Assembly: GCA_030038035.1 (NCBI GenBank)
Contig: JASHPP010000106.1
Span: 1 to 12,066 of the forward strand
Length of the DNA stretch: 12,066 nucleotides
Source: Trebonia sp.
Lineage (GTDB): Bacteria; Actinomycetota; Actinomycetes; Streptosporangiales; Streptosporangiaceae
Direction of reading: 5' to 3'
Part shown: one piece after another, positions 1 to 5,158 of the stretch
Position numbering within the stretch: position 1 is the stretch's first letter
Layout: the number at the start of each line of letters is the position of its first letter
Translations under genes and position numbers: made by a program
Notes under the pieces: generated by a model
What the model saw: only the letters and a program-made list of their open reading frames with translations
The model's database searches: none
Told to the model about the DNA's origin: nothing

Positions 1-539
1 GCCGTGCCGCCGCCGGCCGGCCGCCGCAGCCGCTGCGGGTCACGCTCACCGGCACCGGCGCCCTTGACCCGGCCGCCCGCTTCTTCACCGGCCCGGGCAC
101 CCCGCTTGTCTACTGCGCCTCGCGCGCCGTCGCGGCTGCCCAGGCCAGGCTCGGGGGGAGCGCCGAGGTCATCGACGCGGGCGACCCGCCATCCCTGCGC
201 ACCGTCCTGCACGACCTTTATTCCGAACGATCCGTGGCGACTGTCCTCGTCGAGGGCGGCGCCCGGATCCTGCGCGACATCCTCGCGGCGGACCTCGCCG
301 ACGAGCTGCGCCTCGCGATCGCCCCGTTCTTCGTCGGCGACGCCAGCGCGCCGCGCTTCGGCCTGCCCTCCGCCTACCCGCACACCCCGGCGCGCCCGAT
401 GACGCTGGCCGCGGCCCGTCGGCTCGGCGACATCGCCGTGCTGCACTACCTGCTGAGCGATCGCGAGCGCCCGCCCGCCCTGCCCCCGCCGGGAATCGTG
501 GACGCTGGCGGACGGCGGCGCTACGGTATTGGCGAGTGA
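1..539 (+). CDS. RibD C-terminal / dihydrofolate-reductase-like protein (5' truncated)
   Basis: The frame beginning at base 3 is open from the window edge to TGA 537-539, so the N-terminus is missing. About 178 residues are visible. The signature is the RibD-C/DHFR-like pattern: a strand RVTLTGTGALDP, then TVLVEGGARILRDILAADL, then DELRLAIAPFFVGD followed by APRFGLP. In RibD-C proteins the VEGG stretch forms part of the NADPH/pyrimidine-binding core. Family members are NADPH-dependent reductases, either of the riboflavin-pathway pyrimidine intermediate or of unknown substrates in stand-alone copies. With no deaminase part visible, I cannot tell whether this is bifunctional RibD or a stand-alone reductase. 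The tail after about residue 155 is Pro/Gly/Arg-rich and probably disordered. The next gene starts about 40 bp downstream on the same strand, so co-transcription is likely. Confidence 0.75.
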   Translation, partial: RAAAGRPPQPLRVTLTGTGALDPAARFFTGPGTPLVYCASRAVAAAQARLGGSAEVIDAGDPPSLRTVLHDLYSERSVATVLVEGGARILRDILAADLADELRLAIAPFFVGDASAPRFGLPSAYPHTPARPMTLAAARRLGDIAVLHYLLSDRERPPALPPPGIVDAGGRRRYGIGE

Positions 540-580
540 CGACGTCACGCGGTTTTGCGGGCGGGGACGGGAGATGCGCG

Positions 581-2518
581 GTGAAAGCTTCGATCATCGG
601 GGTGCGGGGCGACCTGGTCGGCAGGCGCTTCGCGGTGGGCGGCGCGCCGGTCACGTTCGGCCGCGACGAGAACAACGACGTCGTCATCGATGACCTGTCC
701 GCCTCCCGGCTGCACGCCGAGCTCCGGCAGGAGGCCGACGGCTATGTCCTCGCCGACCGGGGCAGCAGCAATGGCACCTGGGTCAACGGCGCGGCCGTTA
801 CGGCCCACCGGCTCCGGCCGGGCGACGAGATCATGATCGGGGACCAGCTGTTCCGCTTCGAGGTGTCGGACGCGGAGGCCAAGACCGTCCGCGCGGGCGT
901 GCTTCGCTCCGGCGAGCTTGTCGACCCCGCGTCGGTCCTGCGGGTGACCGTCAGCGGCGGCGGCCCGGTCGGCCTGACGTTCGCGCTGATGCTGGCGGAC
1001 CTGATGGGGCCGCGGGTGTCGATCCGGGTCTACAACGGCCGCTGGAAGCGCGACGGCCACCGGGTGGTGTGGAAGGGGCCGGAGGACCGGTACGTCGCGC
1101 GCCAGCAGGTCGTGACCATCCAGAGCCGCCAGTTCCTCAAGCTCCCGCAGGAGCTGCAGGACCACCTGTTCACCCCGGGCAACTTTACCGAGATGTGGCC
1201 GAAGGGGCCGGACTCGATCCAGGACTTCGGCCCCCGCAACATCCGCATCGCCTATGTCGAGGAGCGCCTGCTCGACCTGGCTAACCGCAAGCGCGGCCAG
1301 ATCGAGCTCATCCCCGCGCCCTTCGACGCCGACGCCGCCCACGACGAGATAGCCGGGCAGCACGTGCTGGCGATCTGCGAGGGCAGCCGGTCGCGCACCT
1401 TCCAGCATTTCGCCGACAAGTTCGGCGCGGCCGACCCGACCCTGTACGCGCTCGACGGCGAGCAGGTTTCCGACTTCGTGCTCGGCCTGCGCGTGAAGTC
1501 GACGCTGCCCGACCCGATGGCGGTCCTGCTGACGGTGTCGCAGAACCGGTTCCTGCTGAACTCGCTGCGCGGCGAGGGATTCCTGAACATGCGGCTCACC
1601 GCCTCCGAGGCGAAGGAAGCGGTCGGGATCGACCCGGTCAGGCAGCTGTTCACCGGCTGCATCCAGACCGAGCCCTGCCTGCTCGAGCGGACCCCGAGCG
1701 GGGAGTTCACCTGCGGCACGCACCACACGCTGTTCCTGCCGGCCCTGCTGCGCGGGTCGGCGTTCTGGTCGCGGGTGCAGGAGGGGCTCACGCTGTTCGG
1801 CGTCCCGCCGGAGAACCTGACCGCGGTGACCGGCTTCCAGCTGAGCATGGTGCAGCGGCCGCGGTTCTCGGCCCGGCTGTTCCCGCCCACCGCGAAGACG
1901 CCGGGGACGTTCGGCTTCCTGCTTGGCGATGCCGCCAACGCCATCCACTTCTGGCCGGGGCGCGGCCTGAACAGCGGGCTGGTGTCGGCGATATCCCTGG
2001 CCCGGTGCCTGGCCAGGCCCCGCCACGGCACGACGCTGCGGGACGCCGACTTCGTCCGGCACGAGGCCGTGATGTCGATGCTGCAGTACCGGCACAAGAC
2101 CCGGGCGTGGCTGCAGATGGTCACCGCCGACGACACCGGCGACTTCCGCGCGATCAAGGACATCATCTCCCAGGGCATCGCGGAGGGCGATGAGGGGACC
2201 TTCGACGCCGACGCCGACCGCGAGGCCCTGCTGGCGCGGCTGATCCAGATCAGGGAGCGCCTGGCGCCGCGCATCGCGGGGATGCCCGACGACGACACGC
2301 TGCGCGCGCACCTGGATTCGCTCGGCGGCCCGCTGATCCACACGCTGCTGGTCAGCGGACCGTGGGACACGACGAACGTCGGCGGCGAGGAGGTCGACGT
2401 CGACTGGCTCCTCGAGGGACCGCAACAGGAGCAGGCGGCCACCCCCGGCCCGCCGCCCAGCCCGCCCGCCACTCCGCACCCCGCCCCCGCCCCGACCGCC
2501 CAGCTCGCCCGCCAGTAG
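581..2518 (+). CDS. FHA domain fused to a flavoprotein monooxygenase-like domain
   Basis: 645 aa from GTG 581, chosen because GGGGACGGGAG lies 7 nt upstream. An in-frame GTG at 536 overlaps the preceding stop and would add 15 residues. Residues 1-95 form an FHA domain with the phosphothreonine-binding set: G27-R28, S42-R43-x-H45 and N64-G65. Residues 118-480 look like a class-A flavoprotein monooxygenase: a dinucleotide-binding GGGPVGL at 126-132 and a late GDAANAIHFWPGRGLNSG at 449-466, matching the GD motif that closes on FAD. The position after the second Rossmann strand, usually acidic, reads VYNGRW. Residues 485-615 are helical, and 613-645 is a Pro/Ala-rich tail. Inference: binding to a phosphorylated partner recruits or controls a flavin oxidoreductase. 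The substrate is unknown. The layout is loosely like MICAL-type monooxygenases, but I cannot establish homology by eye. Confidence 0.85.
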   Translation: MKASIIGVRGDLVGRRFAVGGAPVTFGRDENNDVVIDDLSASRLHAELRQEADGYVLADRGSSNGTWVNGAAVTAHRLRPGDEIMIGDQLFRFEVSDAEAKTVRAGVLRSGELVDPASVLRVTVSGGGPVGLTFALMLADLMGPRVSIRVYNGRWKRDGHRVVWKGPEDRYVARQQVVTIQSRQFLKLPQELQDHLFTPGNFTEMWPKGPDSIQDFGPRNIRIAYVEERLLDLANRKRGQIELIPAPFDADAAHDEIAGQHVLAICEGSRSRTFQHFADKFGAADPTLYALDGEQVSDFVLGLRVKSTLPDPMAVLLTVSQNRFLLNSLRGEGFLNMRLTASEAKEAVGIDPVRQLFTGCIQTEPCLLERTPSGEFTCGTHHTLFLPALLRGSAFWSRVQEGLTLFGVPPENLTAVTGFQLSMVQRPRFSARLFPPTAKTPGTFGFLLGDAANAIHFWPGRGLNSGLVSAISLARCLARPRHGTTLRDADFVRHEAVMSMLQYRHKTRAWLQMVTADDTGDFRAIKDIISQGIAEGDEGTFDADADREALLARLIQIRERLAPRIAGMPDDDTLRAHLDSLGGPLIHTLLVSGPWDTTNVGGEEVDVDWLLEGPQQEQAATPGPPPSPPATPHPAPAPTAQLARQ

Positions 2519-2545
2519 CTCACCCACCCCGGCCGCGCCGCTTTT

Positions 2546-2570
2546 CTGGCGCAGGGGGCCCCGCCGCCAG
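2546..2570. terminator. Possible weak terminator between convergent genes
   Basis: CTGGCG at 2546-2551 pairs with CGCCAG at 2565-2570. An alternative short stem, GCGCC 2535-2539 with GGCGC 2548-2552, flanks CTTTTC. It lies in the 73-bp gap between the FHA-flavoprotein stop and the nucS stop, where convergent transcription would end. There is no clear U-tract, so this is only a candidate. Confidence 0.3.
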
Positions 2571-2591
2571 TCCGGGTTCTCGGTGCGAGCC

Positions 2592-3248
2592 TCAGAACAG
2601 CGTGTTTTCCGGCTCGATGCCGCGCATGGTGTCGTAGTCGAGCGTGACGCAGCGGATGCCCCGGTCGGCCGCGAGCACGCGCGCCTGCGGCCTGATCTCC
2701 TGGGCGGCGAAGACGCCGTGCACGGGCGCCAGCAGCGGGTCCCTGTTGAGCAAGTCAAGGTACCGGGTCAGCTGCTCCACGCCGTCGATCTCGCCGCGTC
2801 TTTTGATCTCGATGGCGACGTGCGCGCCGTCGCCGTCGCGGCACATGATGTCGACCGGGCCGATCGGCGTGGGGTACTCGCGGCGGACGAGCCGCCAGCC
2901 GTCGCCCAGCAGGTGCAGCTGCCCGGCGAGCAGCTCCTGCAGGTGCGCCTCGACGCCGTCCTTGACCAGGCCGGGGTCGGTGCCGAGGTCCACGAACGTG
3001 TCGCTGAGGGTTTCCTCGATCGTGATCGTCAGCGTCTCGCCCGCCTTGTTGGCGACCGTCCACCTGTCCGGCTGCTCGGTCAGTCGGCACGGCGGCGACA
3101 TCCAGTTCAGCGGCTTGTATGAGCCGCCGTCCGAATGCACGAGCACTGACCCGTCAGCCTTGACGATGAGCAGCCGGAGGGCGGACGGGAGATGAGCGGT
3201 GAGCCTGCCGTCGTAGTCGACGCTGCACCGGGCGATGACGAGCCGCAC
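2592..3248 (-). CDS. nucS: Endonuclease NucS/EndoMS, non-canonical mismatch repair
   Basis: 218 aa from GTG 3248, close to the usual ~220-225 aa of actinobacterial NucS. NucS cuts both strands at mismatches (chiefly G-T, G-G, T-T) and replaces MutS/MutL in most actinobacteria, working with the sliding clamp. Residues 1-~105 form the beta-rich DNA-binding/dimerisation part ([15 protein letters not shown], then [10 protein letters not shown]). The C-terminal RecB-like nuclease core shows D133 in [10 protein letters not shown]147 and K149 in AIEIKRR, and Q159/Y163 in VEQLTRY. All the expected catalytic residues are present. The terminus ENTLF fits a clamp-binding tail. No Shine-Dalgarno sequence precedes the GTG. 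Instead a -10 hexamer ends 9 nt before the start codon, suggesting a leaderless transcript. Its 5' side abuts a candidate integrated element (3253-5124). Confidence 0.95.
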   Translation of the reverse strand: MRLVIARCSVDYDGRLTAHLPSALRLLIVKADGSVLVHSDGGSYKPLNWMSPPCRLTEQPDRWTVANKAGETLTITIEETLSDTFVDLGTDPGLVKDGVEAHLQELLAGQLHLLGDGWRLVRREYPTPIGPVDIMCRDGDGAHVAIEIKRRGEIDGVEQLTRYLDLLNRDPLLAPVHGVFAAQEIRPQARVLAADRGIRCVTLDYDTMRGIEPENTLF

Positions 3249-3252
3249 GGAA

Positions 3253-3265
3253 CGTCACTGTAGTG
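3253..3265 (+). repeat. 13-bp direct repeat, left copy (candidate attL core)
   Basis: CGTCACTGTAGTG is identical to 5112-5124. Its last ten bases form the imperfect palindrome CACT-GT-AGTG (3256-3265), as expected of a recombinase core site. It lies immediately upstream of the nucS start codon and contains the nucS -10. Confidence 0.55.
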
Positions 3266-3286
3266 GGTGAAGACCTGTGTTGTCGC
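3257..3286 (-). promoter_or_regulatory. Candidate leaderless promoter of nucS
   Basis: On the minus strand TACAGT (3262-3257) fits the actinobacterial TAnnnT -10 element. It is followed by 8 nt (3256-3249) and then the GTG of nucS, the usual spacing for transcription starting at the start codon. A partial -35, GCGACA (3286-3281), lies 18 nt upstream. The -10 lies inside the 13-bp direct repeat 3253-3265, whereas the -35 lies outside it, within the inverted repeat 3272-3291. Confidence 0.5.
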
Positions 3287-3291
3287 AGGTC
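3272..3291. repeat. Inverted repeat, 6-bp arms, 8-nt loop
   Basis: GACCTG (3272-3277) and CAGGTC (3286-3291) are separated by TGTTGTCG. It is the first of three consecutive inverted repeats next to the left direct repeat, and it overlaps the proposed -35 of nucS. It could be an operator or a recombination accessory site. Confidence 0.4.
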
Positions 3292-3321
3292 ATAACGGGA
3301 AAACCGTACAGATGGCGTGCA

Positions 3322-3351
3322 GCCTTGTCAACGGTAGTTCGTTGACAAGGC
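3322..3351. repeat. Perfect 11-bp inverted repeat made of two TTGTCAAC motifs
   Basis: GCCTTGTCAAC (3322-3332) and GTTGACAAGGC (3341-3351) flank an 8-nt spacer, GGTAGTTC. Each arm carries the TTGTCAAC motif that recurs at 3424, 5021, 5039 and 5095. There is no U-tract, so a head-to-head protein-binding site is more likely than a terminator. Confidence 0.6.
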
Positions 3352-3352
3352 C

Positions 3353-3379
3353 CCGATGCGCGCGCGTCGCAGGCATCGG
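3353..3379. repeat. Inverted repeat, 7-bp arms
   Basis: CCGATGC (3353-3359) and GCATCGG (3373-3379) are separated by 13 nt. It begins one base after the perfect 11-bp inverted repeat ends. Confidence 0.4.
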
Positions 3380-3421
3380 CGCACGTCAGCGGGGCGGGCG
3401 CGCAGGGCATCAACTCGGGAG

Positions 3422-3432
3422 CGTGTCAACGA
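3422..3432 (+). repeat. CGTGTCAACGA-type motif, left cluster
   Basis: GCGTGTCAACGA spans 3421-3432. The 10-bp string GTGTCAACGA (3423-3432) is repeated at 5020-5029, in the right cluster. With 3323-3334 and 3350-3338 it makes three motif copies within 170 bp of the left direct repeat, a candidate integrase arm-type site. Confidence 0.4.
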
Positions 3433-3582
3433 GGATGATCGAATGTCCTGGCTAGCCGGGTAACCCGACCATCACCGCCCACGTCTAACAAAAGCACACT
3501 AGAGTTCGCACTACGCGAGGAGACAGTCGGCAGCTTCCTAAGCTTGAAACCATCCAGGTTCTTTCAAGAGGGCGGGAAAATT

Positions 3583-3921
3583 GTGGACGCTTACAGCCTC
3601 AAGAAGTTCGGCAGGTCGGGAGCTATCGAGCTGCAAGAGGTCACCGAGAACGAGATCAAGCTGAACGACCCGGCGTCGTTTGGGACCGGGGCTAAGTCCT
3701 GGCCCCGCGCCGACGTCGCCGCCATCTCGGTCTCGGACGCCAGCAAGGTCAGCGTCGGGCGCGTGGTGGCGTTCGGAGTCATGGGTGCCCTGGCCAAGCG
3801 GACCGACGTCCAGCTCACGTTGACGCTCACAAGCGGCGACACGCACACCTTCACCTGGAAGAAGGGCAATGCGGCCGAGGTCGCGCAGGCATTCCAGGTA
3901 CGAGGGTGGTCCCTTAGCTAA
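3583..3921 (+). CDS. Small beta-rich protein, possibly PH-like; function unknown
   Basis: 112 aa from GTG 3583, preceded by AGAGGGCGGGA at 5-10 nt. An in-frame TTG at 3544 has no convincing site. The sequence alternates short strands and turns (IELQEVTENEIKLND, ADVAAISVSD, VQLTLTLTSGDTHTFTWKKG) and ends in an amphipathic AAEVAQAF. This pattern recalls bacterial PH-like or short regulatory beta-barrel proteins, but I recognise no family and see no catalytic motif, signal peptide or membrane segment. Codon use is less GC-biased than in the flanking genes. Its TAA (3919-3921) overlaps, on the opposite strand, the TAG of the convergent small gene ending at 3918. It lies inside the proposed element. 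Confidence 0.6.
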   Translation: MDAYSLKKFGRSGAIELQEVTENEIKLNDPASFGTGAKSWPRADVAAISVSDASKVSVGRVVAFGVMGALAKRTDVQLTLTLTSGDTHTFTWKKGNAAEVAQAFQVRGWSLS

Positions 3922-4160
3922 GGCTCTGGAAGCCTCCTAGAACGATGAAGCGCCCGGTTCTCGGCGTCATGGACACAGCCGGACCTAGCCCAGCTCCGTC
4001 GTCCCGCCCCGCGCCGTCCGGGAAGAAATCCCGCCCCCGGCCCGGCACTGAGCAACTCGGTCTTGCGCTCCGCAAGTCCGCTCTGAGGCCCGCCAGCCCG
4101 GTACGGCACCGGGCGGTACGGCTCGCCTTCGTCCACCACCGGACGCTTGTCATTCGCCAT
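3918..4160 (-). CDS. Hypothetical small protein, second gene of a coupled pair
   Basis: 80 aa from ATG 4160, chosen because GAGGAGGTG lies 6 nt upstream, one of the strongest ribosome binding sites in the window. The start overlaps the end of the preceding gene by 11 bp (ATGGCGAATGA), so translational coupling is likely. The N-terminal half is hydrophilic with normal GC-rich codons (MANDKRPVVDEGEPYRPVPY). The C-terminal half is Gly/Arg-rich and of lower coding quality, so the true end could have been altered by a frameshift. I recognise no family, metal motif or membrane segment. The frame stays open upstream to 4475, but the coupled start is far better supported. Confidence 0.45.
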   Translation of the reverse strand: MANDKRPVVDEGEPYRPVPYRAGGPQSGLAERKTELLSAGPGAGFLPGRRGAGRRSWARSGCVHDAENRALHRSRRLPEP

Positions 4161-4452
4161 GTCGCACCTCCTCGCCAGCGCCTGGCCGCAGCGCCGCACG
4201 GGCCTGGTGGACGTCGCGCACAAGATTGCCCACGACGGGCTCTTCGCCCATATACGTGTGGGCGCGGTGGCGGCCCGGGTGCTCTGCACCGTGGCCGGGC
4301 CACGAGCGGCCGGCCAGCTCGCCGCCTCTGGGCTCCCAGATTTCGTCAGGGTGCACGGCGCGCGGGACCGTGAAACGCGCGACCCGGGCAGCAGAAGCAG
4401 GGGCGTCTCGTAAGGAACCCCCGGCGGTTGGGGTAAAGGTGTCCGTGTCCAT
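4150..4452 (-). CDS. Hypothetical protein, first gene of a coupled pair, carries a TTA codon
   Basis: 100 aa from ATG 4452, with GGAG 5 nt upstream (GGAGACATC-ATG). Third codon positions are strongly G/C over most of its length, which supports coding. Codon 14 is TTA (4413-4411), a leucine codon that in streptomycetes is rare, decoded by the bldA tRNA and concentrated in developmental and horizontally acquired genes. The middle reads ARFTVPRAVHPDEIWEPRGG and the C-terminal part is helical (VVGNLVRDVHQARAAL). I recognise no family. The gene encloses the ribosome binding site of the next gene, and its TGA lies inside that gene's start region. Confidence 0.45.
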   Translation of the reverse strand: MDTDTFTPTAGGSLRDAPASAARVARFTVPRAVHPDEIWEPRGGELAGRSWPGHGAEHPGRHRAHTYMGEEPVVGNLVRDVHQARAALRPGAGEEVRHGE

Positions 4453-4530
4453 GATGTCTCCGTTGTCGTAGGCATGGCTCTATGATCCCAAGCCAGCCGA
4501 CACTGTTCGGTTTTCGCCCGGGCACCCTGG

Positions 4531-4796
4531 TCATAGGAGCTTCCGGAGCTTCTCGATCAGGAACTCCTCGGCCTCCCGGACGGCCCGCTCCTGGCTGGAG
4601 TCATGGCGGCCGAGCTGGTTCTTAGAGAGCCTGAGCCCTATGTAGGTCTCATACAGGCCGGTGGCGGGATCGCGGTCACGGTGGCCAGCCGGATCTCCTC
4701 GCCTCCGATGGTGACCGTCAGAGTCAGGTTGTCGAGCGCGTCTTCTTCCCAGCCCGAAAACTCATCGTGTTCTGGTGGCAGACTTCCCCTGGCCAC
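4531..4796 (-). pseudogene. Frameshifted small gene of unknown function
   Basis: Two minus-strand frames join into one plausible protein. The first, possibly from GTG 4796, reads through HDEFSGWEEDALDNL and TLTVTIGGEEIRLATVTA, then runs into TAG at 4640-4638. A -1 shift near 4655-4690 continues instead as PATGLYETYIGLRL, SKNQLGRHDSSQERAV and REAEEFLIEKLRKLL to TGA 4533-4531. Both halves have protein-like composition, and the C-terminus is a good amphipathic helix. No slippery heptamer is visible at the junction, so a 1-nt indel is more likely than programmed frameshifting. The start is uncertain, since no strong ribosome binding site is present. I recognise no family. Confidence 0.4.
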
Positions 4797-4836
4797 ATGC
4801 CGGGCGCCTAGAGCTGCACCCGCTACTCGCCAGGAT

Positions 4837-4928
4837 CTTTGTGCCGAATGCCCGGCGCTTCGCTGCTTGCCCTGGGCGTCCCTGTACAGCCCGGTCCACC
4901 GGCCGGCTCGTTCCCGCGTGCTTGCCAT
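4837..4928 (-). pseudogene. Integrase N-terminal remnant (tyrosine-recombinase arm-binding domain)
   Basis: From ATG 4928 the sequence begins with basic residues and then GRWTGLYRDAQGKQRSAG. This is the typical start of actinobacterial phage/ICE tyrosine integrases (x-GRWxARYRDxxGKxRSxTF). A 1-nt deletion near 4850 then shifts the frame, and the expected FGTK follows in the next frame (4848-4837). After that the similarity fades and stops occur. No core-binding or catalytic domain (R..H-x-x-R..Y) is present anywhere between here and nucS. The remnant lies about 185 bp inside the right direct repeat and points away from it, a common place for an integrase gene. Confidence 0.5.
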
Positions 4929-5018
4929 CAGCGGTGACCACCGCCGATGCTCCCCGTGCCCCGTGCTTCCCTCGCGGCCTCCATTGCTGGCCTTCCCGTG
5001 CCGCGTAAGTTCATTAAC

Positions 5019-5104
5019 CGTGTCAACGAAATCCCCCTTGTCAATGTCCGGCGCTTGTTCGATTTCCGGACACTAGCATGGGTAGCAACTCCGCTGTCAA
5101 CATG
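5019..5104 (+). repeat. Right-end cluster of three TGTCAA motifs
   Basis: CCGTGTCAACGAA (5018-5030), CCCTTGTCAATGT (5034-5046) and CGCTGTCAACATG (5092-5104) lie in the 95 bp before the right direct repeat, all in the same orientation. The first shares GTGTCAACGA with 3423-3432. A 7-bp inverted repeat, TGTCCGG 5045-5051 with CCGGACA 5066-5072, lies between the second and third. On the minus strand these contain TTGACA and could also serve as -35 elements for the integrase remnant. Confidence 0.45.
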
Positions 5105-5111
5105 AACCGCG

Positions 5112-5124
5112 CGTCACTGTAGTG
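5112..5124 (+). repeat. 13-bp direct repeat, right copy (candidate attR core)
   Basis: CGTCACTGTAGTG is identical to 3253-3265, and the palindrome CACTGTAGTG is at 5115-5124. It lies 34 bp upstream of the small Cys/His protein gene. Recombination between the two copies would restore a short divergent gap between nucS and that gene. Confidence 0.55.
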
Positions 5125-5158
5125 CGAATCGCCGGGCACCAGCGGCTCGATAGGCTGG

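Larger units (their letters stand above)
3253..5124. mobile_element. Putative decayed integrative element between nucS and its neighbour
   Basis: The interval is bounded by identical 13-bp direct repeats and carries TTGTCAACGA-like motifs clustered at both ends. Inside are an integrase N-terminal remnant pointing inward from the right end, a frameshifted small gene, and three small unrecognised ORFs. It is poorer in coding capacity than the flanks and contains a rare TTA codon. The flanking genes, nucS and the small Cys/His protein at 5159, are neighbours in Streptomyces as I recall, so this block looks inserted. The element assignment is inference. No complete recombinase, relaxase or replication gene is visible, so it would not be autonomous. 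Confidence 0.5.

Noticed and set aside
222..239. TCCGAACGATCCGTGGCG resembles CCCGAACGATCCCTGGCG at 11474-11491 (16 of 18)
   Set aside because: One copy is inside a coding region and the other just after meaB. There is no palindrome, no further copies and no context, so chance is the simplest explanation.
545..2758. Very long open frame antisense to the FHA-flavoprotein gene (also 1252-2523)
   Set aside because: Arg/Gly/Ala/Pro-rich composition without motifs. The opposite strand has complete FHA and flavin motifs. Explained by G/C-biased third positions.
3945..4413. Plus-strand open frames opposite the two small minus genes
   Set aside because: No ribosome binding site and Arg/Pro-rich. 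The minus strand has two well-placed Shine-Dalgarno sites and better third-position bias.
4655..4690. Programmed -1 frameshift in the small gene
   Set aside because: No X-XXY-YYZ slippery heptamer and no clear downstream structure. A simple indel is favoured.
4603..5076. Plus-strand open frame of about 157 codons across the integrase remnant
   Set aside because: Ser/Pro/Cys-rich shadow-like composition with no ribosome binding site. The antisense strand carries the recognisable integrase head.
3266..5111. tRNA gene as integration target, or a CRISPR array
   Set aside because: I found no cloverleaf or CCA-adjacent acceptor pattern near either repeat, and no regularly spaced repeats. The TTGTCAAC motifs are irregularly spaced.
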